This document shows, one piece after another, positions 16,010-24,225 of a stretch of 49,626 bases of DNA (position 1 is its first letter; each line of letters opens with the position of its first letter). The stretch comes from Balneolaceae bacterium (GTDB lineage: Bacteria; Bacteroidota; Rhodothermia; Balneolales; Balneolaceae). Both the position numbers and the translations under genes were made by a program. A model generated the notes under the pieces. That model saw nothing but the letters and a program-made list of their open reading frames with translations, ran no database searches and was not told the origin of the DNA. Location of the stretch: NCBI GenBank assembly GCA_003559375.1, contig PWLN01000191.1, positions 1 through 49,626 of the forward strand, in the 5' to 3' direction.

Positions 16010-18613
16010 ATGAAAGTTCAGCTGCATTATGCCATTCTAATTCCAATATTAACTCTAACTCCGTTTTTCACCTCATGTGATGTACAGGACAGAGAAATTT
16101 CGGTTAATGGAAACGAATTGATGATTTCAGTATCAGCCATTGAAATTGACTGGGAATTGATATCAAATTTTGAGCCCGATAATAAGTTTAGCGCCAACAT
16201 CACTTTAAATAATACCGGATCTGCGGCTTTCGAACCTTCGGGATGGGCGCTTTATTTTAATTCTATTCGACCTATCGATCTCGATAGCTTTTCTCCATGG
16301 TTCAATGCTACTCATATAAACGGGGACTTCTTTAAAATAGAACCAACGGGAGAATTTCAACCCATTGCACCTGGTGAAGAACGGGTAATTCCATATAAAG
16401 CGATGTTTCATGCCATCAAATTCTCGGATGCTCCTCAGGGTTTTTATTTTGTTTTTGATGATGGGCGTATTGAAACTGTGGAGGCTGTAAATATTGCTCC
16501 ATTTATAACTGATGAGCAGGTTAACAGGTCGCAAACTGACAACGTGCCTGTAGCGGATGCTGAATTTACATTTAACAGAAATGAAAAATTATCGTTGCTA
16601 AATCCTGATAATGTTGGCAGGGTTATACCAACACCTGTCCGAATAACCCCCGGTGATGGAGTTTTCCAGCTGCAGCAGGGAGTGAATATCTACTATAATG
16701 TTCTGTTTGCGAATGAAGCTGATTTCCTGGCAACGAGGCTACTTGGGCAATTCAGGATACCTTCATCATTGGTTATGCAGGCAGAGGATAGTGATGGTGC
16801 AGGCATTTACCTCAATCTTGAACCGGAAGCAGATTTTAGTAGTGAAGAATACCGCCTTGTGATAACCCCCGATGAAATTACAATTCATTCTTCGGGTGCA
16901 GCAGGTATCTTTTATGGAATTCAAAGTCTGTTGGCCTTGATCAGTAACAGGGATGGCGGCGAATTTCTGTTACCGGTAATGACTATTGAAGACTCACCCG
17001 CTTTTGCATATCGTGGTATGCACCTTGATGTGTCGCGAAATTTTTTGTCGGTAGATGATGTAAAATTGTTACTGGACATCATGGCAACATACAAGTTAAA
17101 CAAATTTCACTTTCACCTTACCGATGATGAAGGTTGGCGACTTGAAATTCAGGCTTTACCCGAGCTTACTGCGATTGGCGGAAGGCGCGGACATACCGAA
17201 AGGGAGGAATATTATTTGATTCCGTCTTATGGTTCGGGCCCCGATCCAACACCGGGCAGTTCATTCGGCAGTGGATGGTATACTCGCGGTGAGTATATGG
17301 AGATTCTGCAATATGCCAATGATCGCCATATCGAAGTGATTCCCGAAATTGATGTACCGGGGCATGCGCGTGCTGCAATTGTGGCTATGAAAGCAAGGGC
17401 AGAAAGACTAAAAGCTGCCGGTGATGATGCAGGTGCAAATTATTATCGGCTTGATGAGGAAGGCGATCATTCTGTTTACCGGTCAATCCAGAACTTTAAT
17501 GATAATGTGATCAATGTTTGCCAGGAATCCACATATCGGTTTATGGAACTTGTGATAGATGAACTCGTGGCAATGCACATGCTTGCCGGGGCACCTCTCA
17601 ACAGCATACATGTAGGCGGTGATGAAGTGCCGCATGGTGTATGGGAACAGTCGCCGGCCTGCCAGCGGTTGATGGAAGAAGAGGGGATCGAAAACGTTCG
17701 TGATCTGCAGGTCTACTTTTTTAGCAGGCTGCTCACCAAACTTCAGGACCGTGGACTCGACATGGCCGGTTGGGAAGAGGTGGTGTTCAGGGAAGATCCC
17801 GAAACCGGTGAACATATTCCGAATCCGCAGTTTGCGGGGCCTGTGATTCCACATGTGTGGTCGAACATTTGGGGAGCTGGCACCGAACACTATGCCTATA
17901 CTCTTGCCAATATGGGTTATCGTGTGATTATGTCTCACGCTTCTAATTTCTACTTCGATTTGGCATACGACAAACACTGGAAAGAGCCCGGTTTCTATTG
18001 GGCATCAATGTTTGATACATTGGAACCTTATTCTTTTATTCCGTCTAATCTTTACCGTAATGCTGTACGGGATAATTTCGGCAATCCAATCCCTGAAAAC
18101 CAGTACGAGAATGAAACCATACTATCCACACATGGCCGTGAGAATATACTTGGCCTCCAGGGACAACTGTGGACAGAAACCGTAAACAGGCCCCATGCAA
18201 TGGAGTATATGATTATGCCAAGATTGCTTGGCCTTGCCGAGCGCGCATGGGTTGGCGATGCTGACTGGAGCCAAATCCAAAGTTCTGATGAGATGTGGAA
18301 CCAGCGCGACATAGCCTGGAATGAATTTGCAAACAGGATCGGACAATTTGAGTTCAGGCGTCTTGATGATCTTTATCCCGGCCTTAATTACAGGCTGCCT
18401 CCACCTGGAGGTGTAATACAGAACGGCCGATTTTACGCGAATACGTTTTACCCCGGCCTTGAAATTCGTTATGAATTTCATAGTGATCAGGTGACGACTG
18501 ACTCTCAGCTATACTCCGGTCCGGTTGAGTTAAATGGCTCAACTGCTGTTAGTTTTGCTGTATTTAATAGCCTGGGCCGCTCAAGCAGGATTGTAACATT
18601 ATCAATAGATTAA
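16010..18613 (+). CDS. GH20 beta-N-acetylhexosaminidase lipoprotein
   Basis: This 867-residue enzyme removes terminal beta-GlcNAc residues from chitooligosaccharides or glycans. It starts with a lipoprotein signal (lipobox FTSC, C23). A CHB_HEX-like beta domain follows (about 35-165), then the GH20 N-terminal domain (about 205-330), then the GH20 barrel (about 335-770). The catalytic pair is D538-E539 in HVGGDEVPHG. A small C-terminal beta domain closes the protein. The lipid anchor places it at the cell surface or periplasm. It follows the ROK kinase by 55 bases and precedes the LacI regulator, consistent with one amino-sugar operon. Confidence 0.95.
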   Translation: MKVQLHYAILIPILTLTPFFTSCDVQDREISVNGNELMISVSAIEIDWELISNFEPDNKFSANITLNNTGSAAFEPSGWALYFNSIRPIDLDSFSPWFNATHINGDFFKIEPTGEFQPIAPGEERVIPYKAMFHAIKFSDAPQGFYFVFDDGRIETVEAVNIAPFITDEQVNRSQTDNVPVADAEFTFNRNEKLSLLNPDNVGRVIPTPVRITPGDGVFQLQQGVNIYYNVLFANEADFLATRLLGQFRIPSSLVMQAEDSDGAGIYLNLEPEADFSSEEYRLVITPDEITIHSSGAAGIFYGIQSLLALISNRDGGEFLLPVMTIEDSPAFAYRGMHLDVSRNFLSVDDVKLLLDIMATYKLNKFHFHLTDDEGWRLEIQALPELTAIGGRRGHTEREEYYLIPSYGSGPDPTPGSSFGSGWYTRGEYMEILQYANDRHIEVIPEIDVPGHARAAIVAMKARAERLKAAGDDAGANYYRLDEEGDHSVYRSIQNFNDNVINVCQESTYRFMELVIDELVAMHMLAGAPLNSIHVGGDEVPHGVWEQSPACQRLMEEEGIENVRDLQVYFFSRLLTKLQDRGLDMAGWEEVVFREDPETGEHIPNPQFAGPVIPHVWSNIWGAGTEHYAYTLANMGYRVIMSHASNFYFDLAYDKHWKEPGFYWASMFDTLEPYSFIPSNLYRNAVRDNFGNPIPENQYENETILSTHGRENILGLQGQLWTETVNRPHAMEYMIMPRLLGLAERAWVGDADWSQIQSSDEMWNQRDIAWNEFANRIGQFEFRRLDDLYPGLNYRLPPPGGVIQNGRFYANTFYPGLEIRYEFHSDQVTTDSQLYSGPVELNGSTAVSFAVFNSLGRSSRIVTLSID

Positions 18614-18723
18614 TAAAATTATCCTGTAACAGAATTTTTTTTTAGATACGGGCGTTAGGCAACTATCCTGGCATAACATCCAGACAGGACTCCTTTTATT
18701 AACGATCACAGAACCTGCTTTGC

Positions 18724-19746
18724 ATGGAACGACTAAATATAGACAAAGTAGCAAAACTTGCGCATGTGTCCCGTTCTGTAGTATCACGGGGTTTGAATAA
18801 CCACCCTAATGTGAGTGAAGAAGCAAGAACACGGGTGATGGCTATTGTGAACGAATATAATTACAAGCCAAATTACGTTGCCCGAAGCCTTGCAACGCAA
18901 AGCACATTTCAGGTAGGAGTGCTAACAAGCAGAATCGGAGAGGAAAGCCTGGGAAACGGATACTGGACCTTGCTTTACCTGGGTATATTCGAGGAATGTA
19001 TTCGTCAGGGATATTACGTGCGTCTTTCTTTTTATTCTGATTCAATGAAAAAAGAGTTACATGATCTGATATTGAATGAGGATCATCTTGATGGCGTTAT
19101 CTGCCTGAATGAAGATGTAACTGCTTTTACAGTGAACAAGTTTTCTGACCGGCGTATTCCGGTTGTGATGGTTGGCCATAATCCGAATTATCCGGAAATC
19201 AGTTCTGTAGATGTTGACAACTATCTTGGCGCATCAAAGGCAATAAAATACCTTACCGGTCTTGGCCATACAAAGATAGGCGGAATATTTGGGAACCAGA
19301 ATGTAGAAGAAGCGGAAGACCGTAAAATGGGATACAGGGAGGCTCTGATAAGTGCGCAAATTCCATACAATGAAAAGTATATCTCAATCGGTGATTATTC
19401 ACAGCATACAGGATTTCATGCTATGTGTCATTTTCTGGACGATTCACCTGAACTGACTGCCGTTTTTTGTGCAAGCGACACACTTGCAATGGGGGCCATA
19501 CTCGCACTTCATGAACGCGGAATACAGGTGCCTGCTCAATTTTCGGTTGTGGGTTTTGACGGACTTCCAATTTCAAAATATATGATTCCACCTCTAACCA
19601 CCATCGAGCAACCAGTATACGGCAAAGGTGCAAAGGCTGCTGAATTACTGGTAAAATCAATAAAAGGGGAAGTCAGCAAGCCGTTAAGGGTTAATCTTGA
19701 ACCAGAGCTTGTGGTACGAAAAAGCTGTGCACCACCTGCTCAATGA
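18724..19746 (+). CDS. LacI-family transcriptional regulator
   Basis: This 340-residue regulator has a LacI helix-turn-helix at about 5-55 (NIDKVAKLAHVSRSVVSRGL, then the hinge region YKPNYVARSLA) and a periplasmic-binding-protein-like effector domain to the end. Its position after the ROK kinase and hexosaminidase makes it the likely controller of the amino-sugar locus. The CG-centred palindrome at 14817-14832 is the best operator candidate. The effector is probably an amino-sugar or its phosphate, which is inferred from context. Confidence 0.92.
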   Translation: MERLNIDKVAKLAHVSRSVVSRGLNNHPNVSEEARTRVMAIVNEYNYKPNYVARSLATQSTFQVGVLTSRIGEESLGNGYWTLLYLGIFEECIRQGYYVRLSFYSDSMKKELHDLILNEDHLDGVICLNEDVTAFTVNKFSDRRIPVVMVGHNPNYPEISSVDVDNYLGASKAIKYLTGLGHTKIGGIFGNQNVEEAEDRKMGYREALISAQIPYNEKYISIGDYSQHTGFHAMCHFLDDSPELTAVFCASDTLAMGAILALHERGIQVPAQFSVVGFDGLPISKYMIPPLTTIEQPVYGKGAKAAELLVKSIKGEVSKPLRVNLEPELVVRKSCAPPAQ

Positions 19747-19772
19747 TGCATTCTGCTTCGATATCAGGGTTT

Positions 19773-20540
19773 TTATGAGTTTTGGAATGAATCAATAAAC
19801 CGCTTGGTATATTCCGATAATACAAGGCGTCCGCTGATTTCTGCGCGTTGTTCGAGTGTTGAGTTCCAGTGCCCTGTTGCCTGCCAGAGTATTTCCTTCA
19901 GGTTAGTTAAGGCTTCGGGGTTGCTTTCGGACAGTGCTTTGGAGAGACGTTGTACTTCGGTGTCGAGTTCGGCAACGGAATCGGTAACTTTATTAAATAA
20001 TCCATTGTTTAAAGCCCATTCGGAATCATACCAGGTATCGGCATCAAGGGAAAGGGTGGCAAATGAAGCAACACCCAGCTTTCTTCCGACTGCAGGCCCA
20101 ACAACAAAGGGCCCGATACCGAGCGAAAGTTCACTCAATTTGATGGAAGCCCCTTTGCAGGCGATCACAAAGTCGGCTGCTGAAACAATACCGATACCTC
20201 CCCCCACAGTTTTTCCGTGAACCCGGCAAAGGATCAGTTTGGGGCATGTTCGCATAGAGTTGATCACATTTGCGAAACCCATAAAAAAATCCTTACCCTC
20301 ATCAAAATTTGAGATTTTCATAAGTTCATCAAATGATGCCCCCCCGCAGAAGGCGCCTTCACCTGCACTTTTCAATACCAGAATCTGATTGGATTCGTCC
20401 TCACCGGCTTTTGTAATGGTTTCTGCAAGATTGGTAAGAAGTGCTTTAGGAAGTGAATTACCTTTGGGATGATAGAATTCAATAGTACCGATATTTTTTT
20501 GTGATGAATAATGGACAGTACCGTCAGAGTTTTTTCTCAT
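19773..20540 (-). CDS. Enoyl-CoA hydratase/isomerase family protein
   Basis: This 255-residue crotonase-fold protein has the oxyanion-hole segments EGAFCGGASFDEL and GKTVGGGIGIVSAADFVIA. A glutamate in KLSELSLGIGP matches the first catalytic Glu region of enoyl-CoA hydratases. The second catalytic Glu position is less clear (the helix reads SFATLSLDADT), so it may be an isomerase or another crotonase reaction. It is convergent with the LacI regulator, 26 bases apart, and is probably a single gene. It is cytoplasmic. Confidence 0.85.
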   Translation of the reverse strand: MRKNSDGTVHYSSQKNIGTIEFYHPKGNSLPKALLTNLAETITKAGEDESNQILVLKSAGEGAFCGGASFDELMKISNFDEGKDFFMGFANVINSMRTCPKLILCRVHGKTVGGGIGIVSAADFVIACKGASIKLSELSLGIGPFVVGPAVGRKLGVASFATLSLDADTWYDSEWALNNGLFNKVTDSVAELDTEVQRLSKALSESNPEALTNLKEILWQATGHWNSTLEQRAEISGRLVLSEYTKRFIDSFQNS

Positions 20541-20883
20541 GTCTTGTTAATTAATATGGCAGATTACGGTGTTTGAGTGTATCTGTAGAAATATCTCAAA
20601 ACCAGGAATTTACAATATTGCTTTACGTTTAATTTAATAAATTTGTGAAATCAATCTGATAATTCTTTAATAGTTCATTTAGTGAGAAGGAAGGAGGTTA
20701 ATACGTTGAAGCTTTTTTTAAATATTTTTCCGCTATTATTATAGCATGTTTTGTTATGTTGAGGTTGGAGTAACCTTATTTATGATTCATGCAATCCTTT
20801 TAAAATCTTTATGTCTTTAAAGTATGGGATTGGTTTATGAATTTGGCGTAAAGAACAACATTTTGTAAAACATATAAACCATC
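20541..20883. other. AT-rich gap with a vestigial leader ORF
   Basis: This 343-base interval contains one notable element, a perfect AAGGAGG with a short frame (20691-20744, described separately). The remainder is AT-rich with no other gene, hairpin or repeat that I can support. It presumably includes the enoyl-CoA hydratase promoter. Confidence 0.4.
20691..20744 (+). pseudogene. Perfect Shine-Dalgarno followed by a 12-residue signal-peptide-like stub
   Basis: AAGGAGG at 20691-20697 is eight bases from a TTG at 20706 that opens the frame MKLFLNIFPLLL, then TAG at 20742-20744. A consensus ribosome site is unusual in this window, and the peptide looks like the start of a signal sequence. It may be the surviving 5' end of a lost gene, or a short leader peptide. 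The evidence is small-scale. Confidence 0.35.
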
Positions 20884-21060
20884 ATGGGCAAAAATATATC
20901 TGATTCCACAACCACTATTGATCGCAATATGGGTTTTGCCATTCTCAGGGTGATGCTTGGTATCAATATCCTGATTTACGGGTTGGCGGTTTCATTTCTG
21001 CTTTTCAATACAAAATATGACCATTTGGGTATAGACCGCGGATTTTCATTCAAAAAGTAA
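20884..21060 (+). pseudogene. Short DoxX-like remnant with internal deletion
   Basis: A 58-residue frame reads FAILRVMLGINILIYGLA, resembling the first membrane helix of small DoxX-family membrane proteins (commonly 130-150 residues). It then passes directly to LLFNTKYDHLGIDR, resembling the family's C-terminal end. The middle helices are missing while the frame is kept, so an in-frame internal deletion is the simplest reading. Its stop is 11 bases before the TTG of the next gene, so it may still be translated with it. The family match is from memory of conserved residues and is moderate. Confidence 0.5.
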
Positions 21061-21070
21061 GGATGGACTA

Positions 21071-22084
21071 TTGAACTGCAAGATTATGGTAACAGCTATC
21101 ACAGTGTTCGTTATTTTGATTGCCGGTTGCCAGCCATCAGAAGATGGGAAAGAAGCATTTGTGATCCATACGGTGAATGGTCCGATAGAAGCCGGTGAAA
21201 TCGGGTTCGTACTAAGTCACGAACACCTGATGTCGAATTTTGGCCTGCCTATCGAAGAAACCGATACCTACGATGAATTAGCGCTCTACCGGCAGGTGAT
21301 TCCTTATGTGAAACATATACATGAACTCGGGGTGCAAACGATTTTCGATTATACGGCAGACTATTTTGGAAGGCGTGTTGATATACTGAAAGCGATTGCT
21401 GACTCGTCCGGAGTTCAAATTGTGACAAATACCGGTATATACGGTGCAGCTGATAATCGTTACATTCCGGAATATGCATTTATGGAATCCCCTGGAGAAC
21501 TTGCTGCCCGATGGATTGAAGAATTTGAAAACGGTATTGATGGCACCGGCATCCGTCCGGGGTTCATGAAACTTGCTTTTGATACTGGTGAGCCATCTGA
21601 AATAGATAAAAAGCTGTTTGAAGCGGGAGTCATCACACATCTACAAACAGGACTTACAATCGCTGTTCATACCGGCGCCAATATTGAGGCAGTACAGGCA
21701 CAACTTGAAATTCTTGACAGATATGATGTAAGTCCCGAAGCCTGGATCTGGACACATGCAAATTGGCATGATGATACAGACTATTTGATACATGTGGCTT
21801 CAAAAGGTGGCTGGATATCTCTTGACGGGGTACGGGATGACAACACGGATGAATATATTTCACGTCTTATTGCTTTCAGAGATGCCGGACTGCTTAACAA
21901 AGTGCTGCTTTCCCATGATGGAGATGCGTGGCCAATGGGTGATGAAATTCGCCCCTTCCATGCAATCATGACTCATCTGGTGCCGGCATTACGTGAAAAT
22001 GGTTTTACCGATGAAGAATTATATGAACTGTTTACTAAAAATCCTTGGGAGGCTTACAGTATCCGGATCAGGAAAACAAAATAG
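21071..22084 (+). CDS. Phosphotriesterase-family metallohydrolase, predicted lipoprotein
   Basis: This 337-residue protein belongs to the phosphotriesterase-like branch of the amidohydrolases. H50-E51-H52 (SHEHL) supplies the first metal ligands, K167 in RPGFMKLAF the bridging carboxylated lysine, H200 and H229 (AVHTGA, WTHANW) further ligands, and D283 in LLSHDGDAW the catalytic Asp. A lipobox ends in C20 (IAGC). The TTG start is preferred over the ATG at 21086 because AAGGA at 21059-21063 is correctly spaced and the longer form keeps a positive charge in the signal peptide. The physiological substrate is likely a lactone or phosphoester; which one is not known. Confidence 0.87.
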   Translation: MNCKIMVTAITVFVILIAGCQPSEDGKEAFVIHTVNGPIEAGEIGFVLSHEHLMSNFGLPIEETDTYDELALYRQVIPYVKHIHELGVQTIFDYTADYFGRRVDILKAIADSSGVQIVTNTGIYGAADNRYIPEYAFMESPGELAARWIEEFENGIDGTGIRPGFMKLAFDTGEPSEIDKKLFEAGVITHLQTGLTIAVHTGANIEAVQAQLEILDRYDVSPEAWIWTHANWHDDTDYLIHVASKGGWISLDGVRDDNTDEYISRLIAFRDAGLLNKVLLSHDGDAWPMGDEIRPFHAIMTHLVPALRENGFTDEELYELFTKNPWEAYSIRIRKTK

Positions 22085-22146
22085 TTCAATGTAATACTGC
22101 AATAATTCATCAGATTTTTTGTAAGAAAACAGCATTTTCTTATACT

Positions 22147-22758
22147 TTAATCCGGAACCAAAACCTCAAATTCCTCTACAAATACCAGTTCACATGCACC
22201 GTTGCCGGTATCGGTTCGGGTGAGTGAGCTGACCCACTTCCAGCCATCCGAAGCTTCAACCTGAACCAGCTTTCCTTTAAAAGAAATTAAATCTCCTTTT
22301 CGAGCTTTGTTCATTGCTCGTTCTATTTGCCGGTTTGCAGGGATCATATGCATATTTGCACTCCTTGTTTCAATTTCTCTTCTTGGTATAGGGAATTGAC
22401 GAACCTGCCAGAAATAGAACCGGGATGCCTGTCGAATTCGTATATGCTCAAGGACAGCTTCGTCTGACATTCGGCCCCAGCCAAGGGCAAAATCGATAGG
22501 TGAGAGATCGGACTGACGCCCCCAACTATATTTTTTTCGTGCAAGAACACGTGCTTTAACTTCAAAATCCGCAAGCGGAGTAATAAAGTAATCGTTATGC
22601 ATAAACATTGCAGCGTTGCTGATATTCTCCTGAAGTGGTTCATCCGGCGCAAAAATTCCGGGTCCATAGCTAACCGGTTTACTGCTATACCACCAGCCGA
22701 ATAAACCGGTTATTGTGAGTAAGAGTAATATTACAACTGTCAGATTTTTGGAACCCAT
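22147..22758 (-). CDS. Conserved hypothetical single-pass membrane protein
   Basis: This 203-residue protein has an N-terminal membrane helix (about 6-24) followed by a periplasmic domain. It contains clustered aromatic and basic residues (KKYSWGRQSDLSPIDFALGWGRMSD) and ends with WKWVSSLTRTDTGNGACELVF. Its C-terminal part, with a predicted beta-rich fold around KGDLISFKGKLVQVEA, suggests a binding domain rather than an enzyme. No catalytic motif is recognised. It is transcribed towards the phosphotriesterase-like gene and shares no operon with clear partners. Confidence 0.7.
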   Translation of the reverse strand: MGSKNLTVVILLLLTITGLFGWWYSSKPVSYGPGIFAPDEPLQENISNAAMFMHNDYFITPLADFEVKARVLARKKYSWGRQSDLSPIDFALGWGRMSDEAVLEHIRIRQASRFYFWQVRQFPIPRREIETRSANMHMIPANRQIERAMNKARKGDLISFKGKLVQVEASDGWKWVSSLTRTDTGNGACELVFVEEFEVLVPD

Positions 22759-22869
22759 ACAAATGATGATTTAAGCAGGGTTAAAAATGCCACTTTGTAT
22801 AAATTCTATTCAGCATAACCGTTATACATGAACAATTATTTATATAGTTGGGTAAAACATACTGTTTGA

Positions 22870-23355
22870 TTACTGGTCTGCGCTCAGGCTTTTAAGACGC
22901 TTTCCATAATCCACAAGATAGCGTTCATAAGGTTCATTCATCAGTTCGGAACTGATTAGAAAATCTGCCGAAGACCTGCTGCAAGCGAGTGGTATGTTAT
23001 AGACAATTGCAATCCGAAGCAATGCTTTTACATCCACGTCGTGTGGCTGTGCCTGAAGGGGATCCCAGAAAAAAATGAGAATATCGAGTGCACCCTGGGC
23101 AATAGCAGCCCCAAGCTGCTGATCTCCACCGAGCGGGCCGCTCATAAACCTGTAAACAGGCAACCCAAGTTTTTCAGAAATTAATCCACCGGTAGTTCCG
23201 GTTCCGAATAATTCATGTTTCTTAAGGATTTCCTTGTTGTACTCGGCCCAGTCAAGAAGGTCTCTTTTACGGTAATCGTGTGCGACCAGGCCAATCCTTT
23301 TTTTTATCTCCATTTTGGATGTATGGGAGGCTATACTGGGATGTGTTTTTTTCAT
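22870..23355 (-). CDS. mgsA: Methylglyoxal synthase
   Basis: This 161-residue enzyme converts dihydroxyacetone phosphate to methylglyoxal and phosphate. Motifs are VAHDYRKRDLLDW near 24-36, the phosphate loop TGTTG at 52-56, and SGPLGGDQQLGA at 72-83 with the catalytic aspartate D78. FFWDPLQAQPHDVDVKALLR follows at 95-114. The length is normal; an internal ATG (residue 15) would also give a viable start. The enzyme relieves phosphate limitation or overflow at DHAP, the product of GlpD encoded in this window, though the genes are not linked in an operon. Confidence 0.95.
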   Translation of the reverse strand: MKKTHPSIASHTSKMEIKKRIGLVAHDYRKRDLLDWAEYNKEILKKHELFGTGTTGGLISEKLGLPVYRFMSGPLGGDQQLGAAIAQGALDILIFFWDPLQAQPHDVDVKALLRIAIVYNIPLACSRSSADFLISSELMNEPYERYLVDYGKRLKSLSADQ

Positions 23356-23657
23356 GATGAGTTGTTCAAGTATTTGAAGTAAGTTTAACGAATCCGGTTA
23401 ACAAGAAAATCCGGCTTCTAATTTATCGCATCAACAACTATCTGAACATATTAAATAAATTTTTCCAGATCCATACCTGGAGGGTTTAAAGCGTCTGGCA
23501 TAGCATTGAGTACATCTACAAAGACCTTCCAGAGAGACAATTTCACTATCTGATGAGAAAGCAGATTCGTCATTTTAATCAGAATCGTAGTATCTTTAAA
23601 GTTAGAATAAATTCAAAAAGTTATTATCATCAACAAATCACTAAATAAAGAATGATC
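23356..23657. other. Gap upstream of ndk
   Basis: This interval of about 300 bases separates divergent mgsA and ndk and should contain both promoters. A short open stretch near 23500-23600 in one frame looks protein-like but has no start or recognisable family, so no gene is called. Confidence 0.35.
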
Positions 23658-24089
23658 ATGGCAGTAGAACGAACACTTACCATATTAAAACCCGACTGCG
23701 TAAGAAAAAATCTGATCGGGGAAGTGACAAGGAGAATCCAGGAGGCCGGTTTTAAAATCGTGGCAATGAAAATGACACGTCTCACAAAAGACACCGCCGG
23801 TGGCTTTTATGCAGTTCACCGTGAGAGGCCTTTCTTTGATGAACTGACCGATTTTATGAGCAGCGGGCCCTGTGTACCCATGATTCTCGAAAAAGAGAAC
23901 GCAATTGAAGATTTTCGAAAGCTGATTGGAGCTACAAATCCTGCTGAAGCCGCCGAGGGCACTGTTCGCAGAGACTTTGCCGATAGTTTAGGTGAAAATA
24001 TAATTCATGGTGCTGATTCAGTTGAAAACGGTAAAATTGAAGCCGCATATTTCTTTGCTGAATCTGAAGTTGTTGCTAACAAGGCGTAA
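23658..24089 (+). CDS. ndk: Nucleoside diphosphate kinase
   Basis: This protein of about 143 residues equalises nucleoside di- and triphosphate pools through a phosphohistidine. The start [14 protein letters not shown] matches the family N-terminus, so the ATG at 23658 is chosen over the one at 23652. The catalytic histidine lies in NIIHGADS. The KPDxxxR motif and the C-terminal AAYFF are present. It is a single gene, followed by a strong hairpin at 24096-24130. Confidence 0.96.
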   Translation: MAVERTLTILKPDCVRKNLIGEVTRRIQEAGFKIVAMKMTRLTKDTAGGFYAVHRERPFFDELTDFMSSGPCVPMILEKENAIEDFRKLIGATNPAEAAEGTVRRDFADSLGENIIHGADSVENGKIEAAYFFAESEVVANKA

Positions 24090-24095
24090 TTTGCA

Positions 24096-24130
24096 GGCCG
24101 GAAAGACATCCCGGTGGAGACTTTCCGGCC
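24096..24130 (+). terminator. Hairpin after ndk
   Basis: GGCCGGAAAG (24096-24105) and CTTTCCGGCC (24121-24130) form a perfect 10-base stem with a 15-base loop, starting six bases after the ndk stop. The following T-run is weak (CGTTTAT), so termination may depend on the stem strength. Confidence 0.7.
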
Positions 24131-24225
24131 CGTTTATCCTTTGCAAGGTACCCGCGTTCAAAACGTATTTCAAAAAAATATGAGTTGATTGAGTGCAGAT
24201 AATTTTCCAATAATAATAATTTACT

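Noticed and set aside
23500-23600. Protein-like stretch (IEYIYKDLPERQFHYLM) upstream of ndk
   Set aside because: It has no start codon or family match, and lies where the ndk promoter should be.
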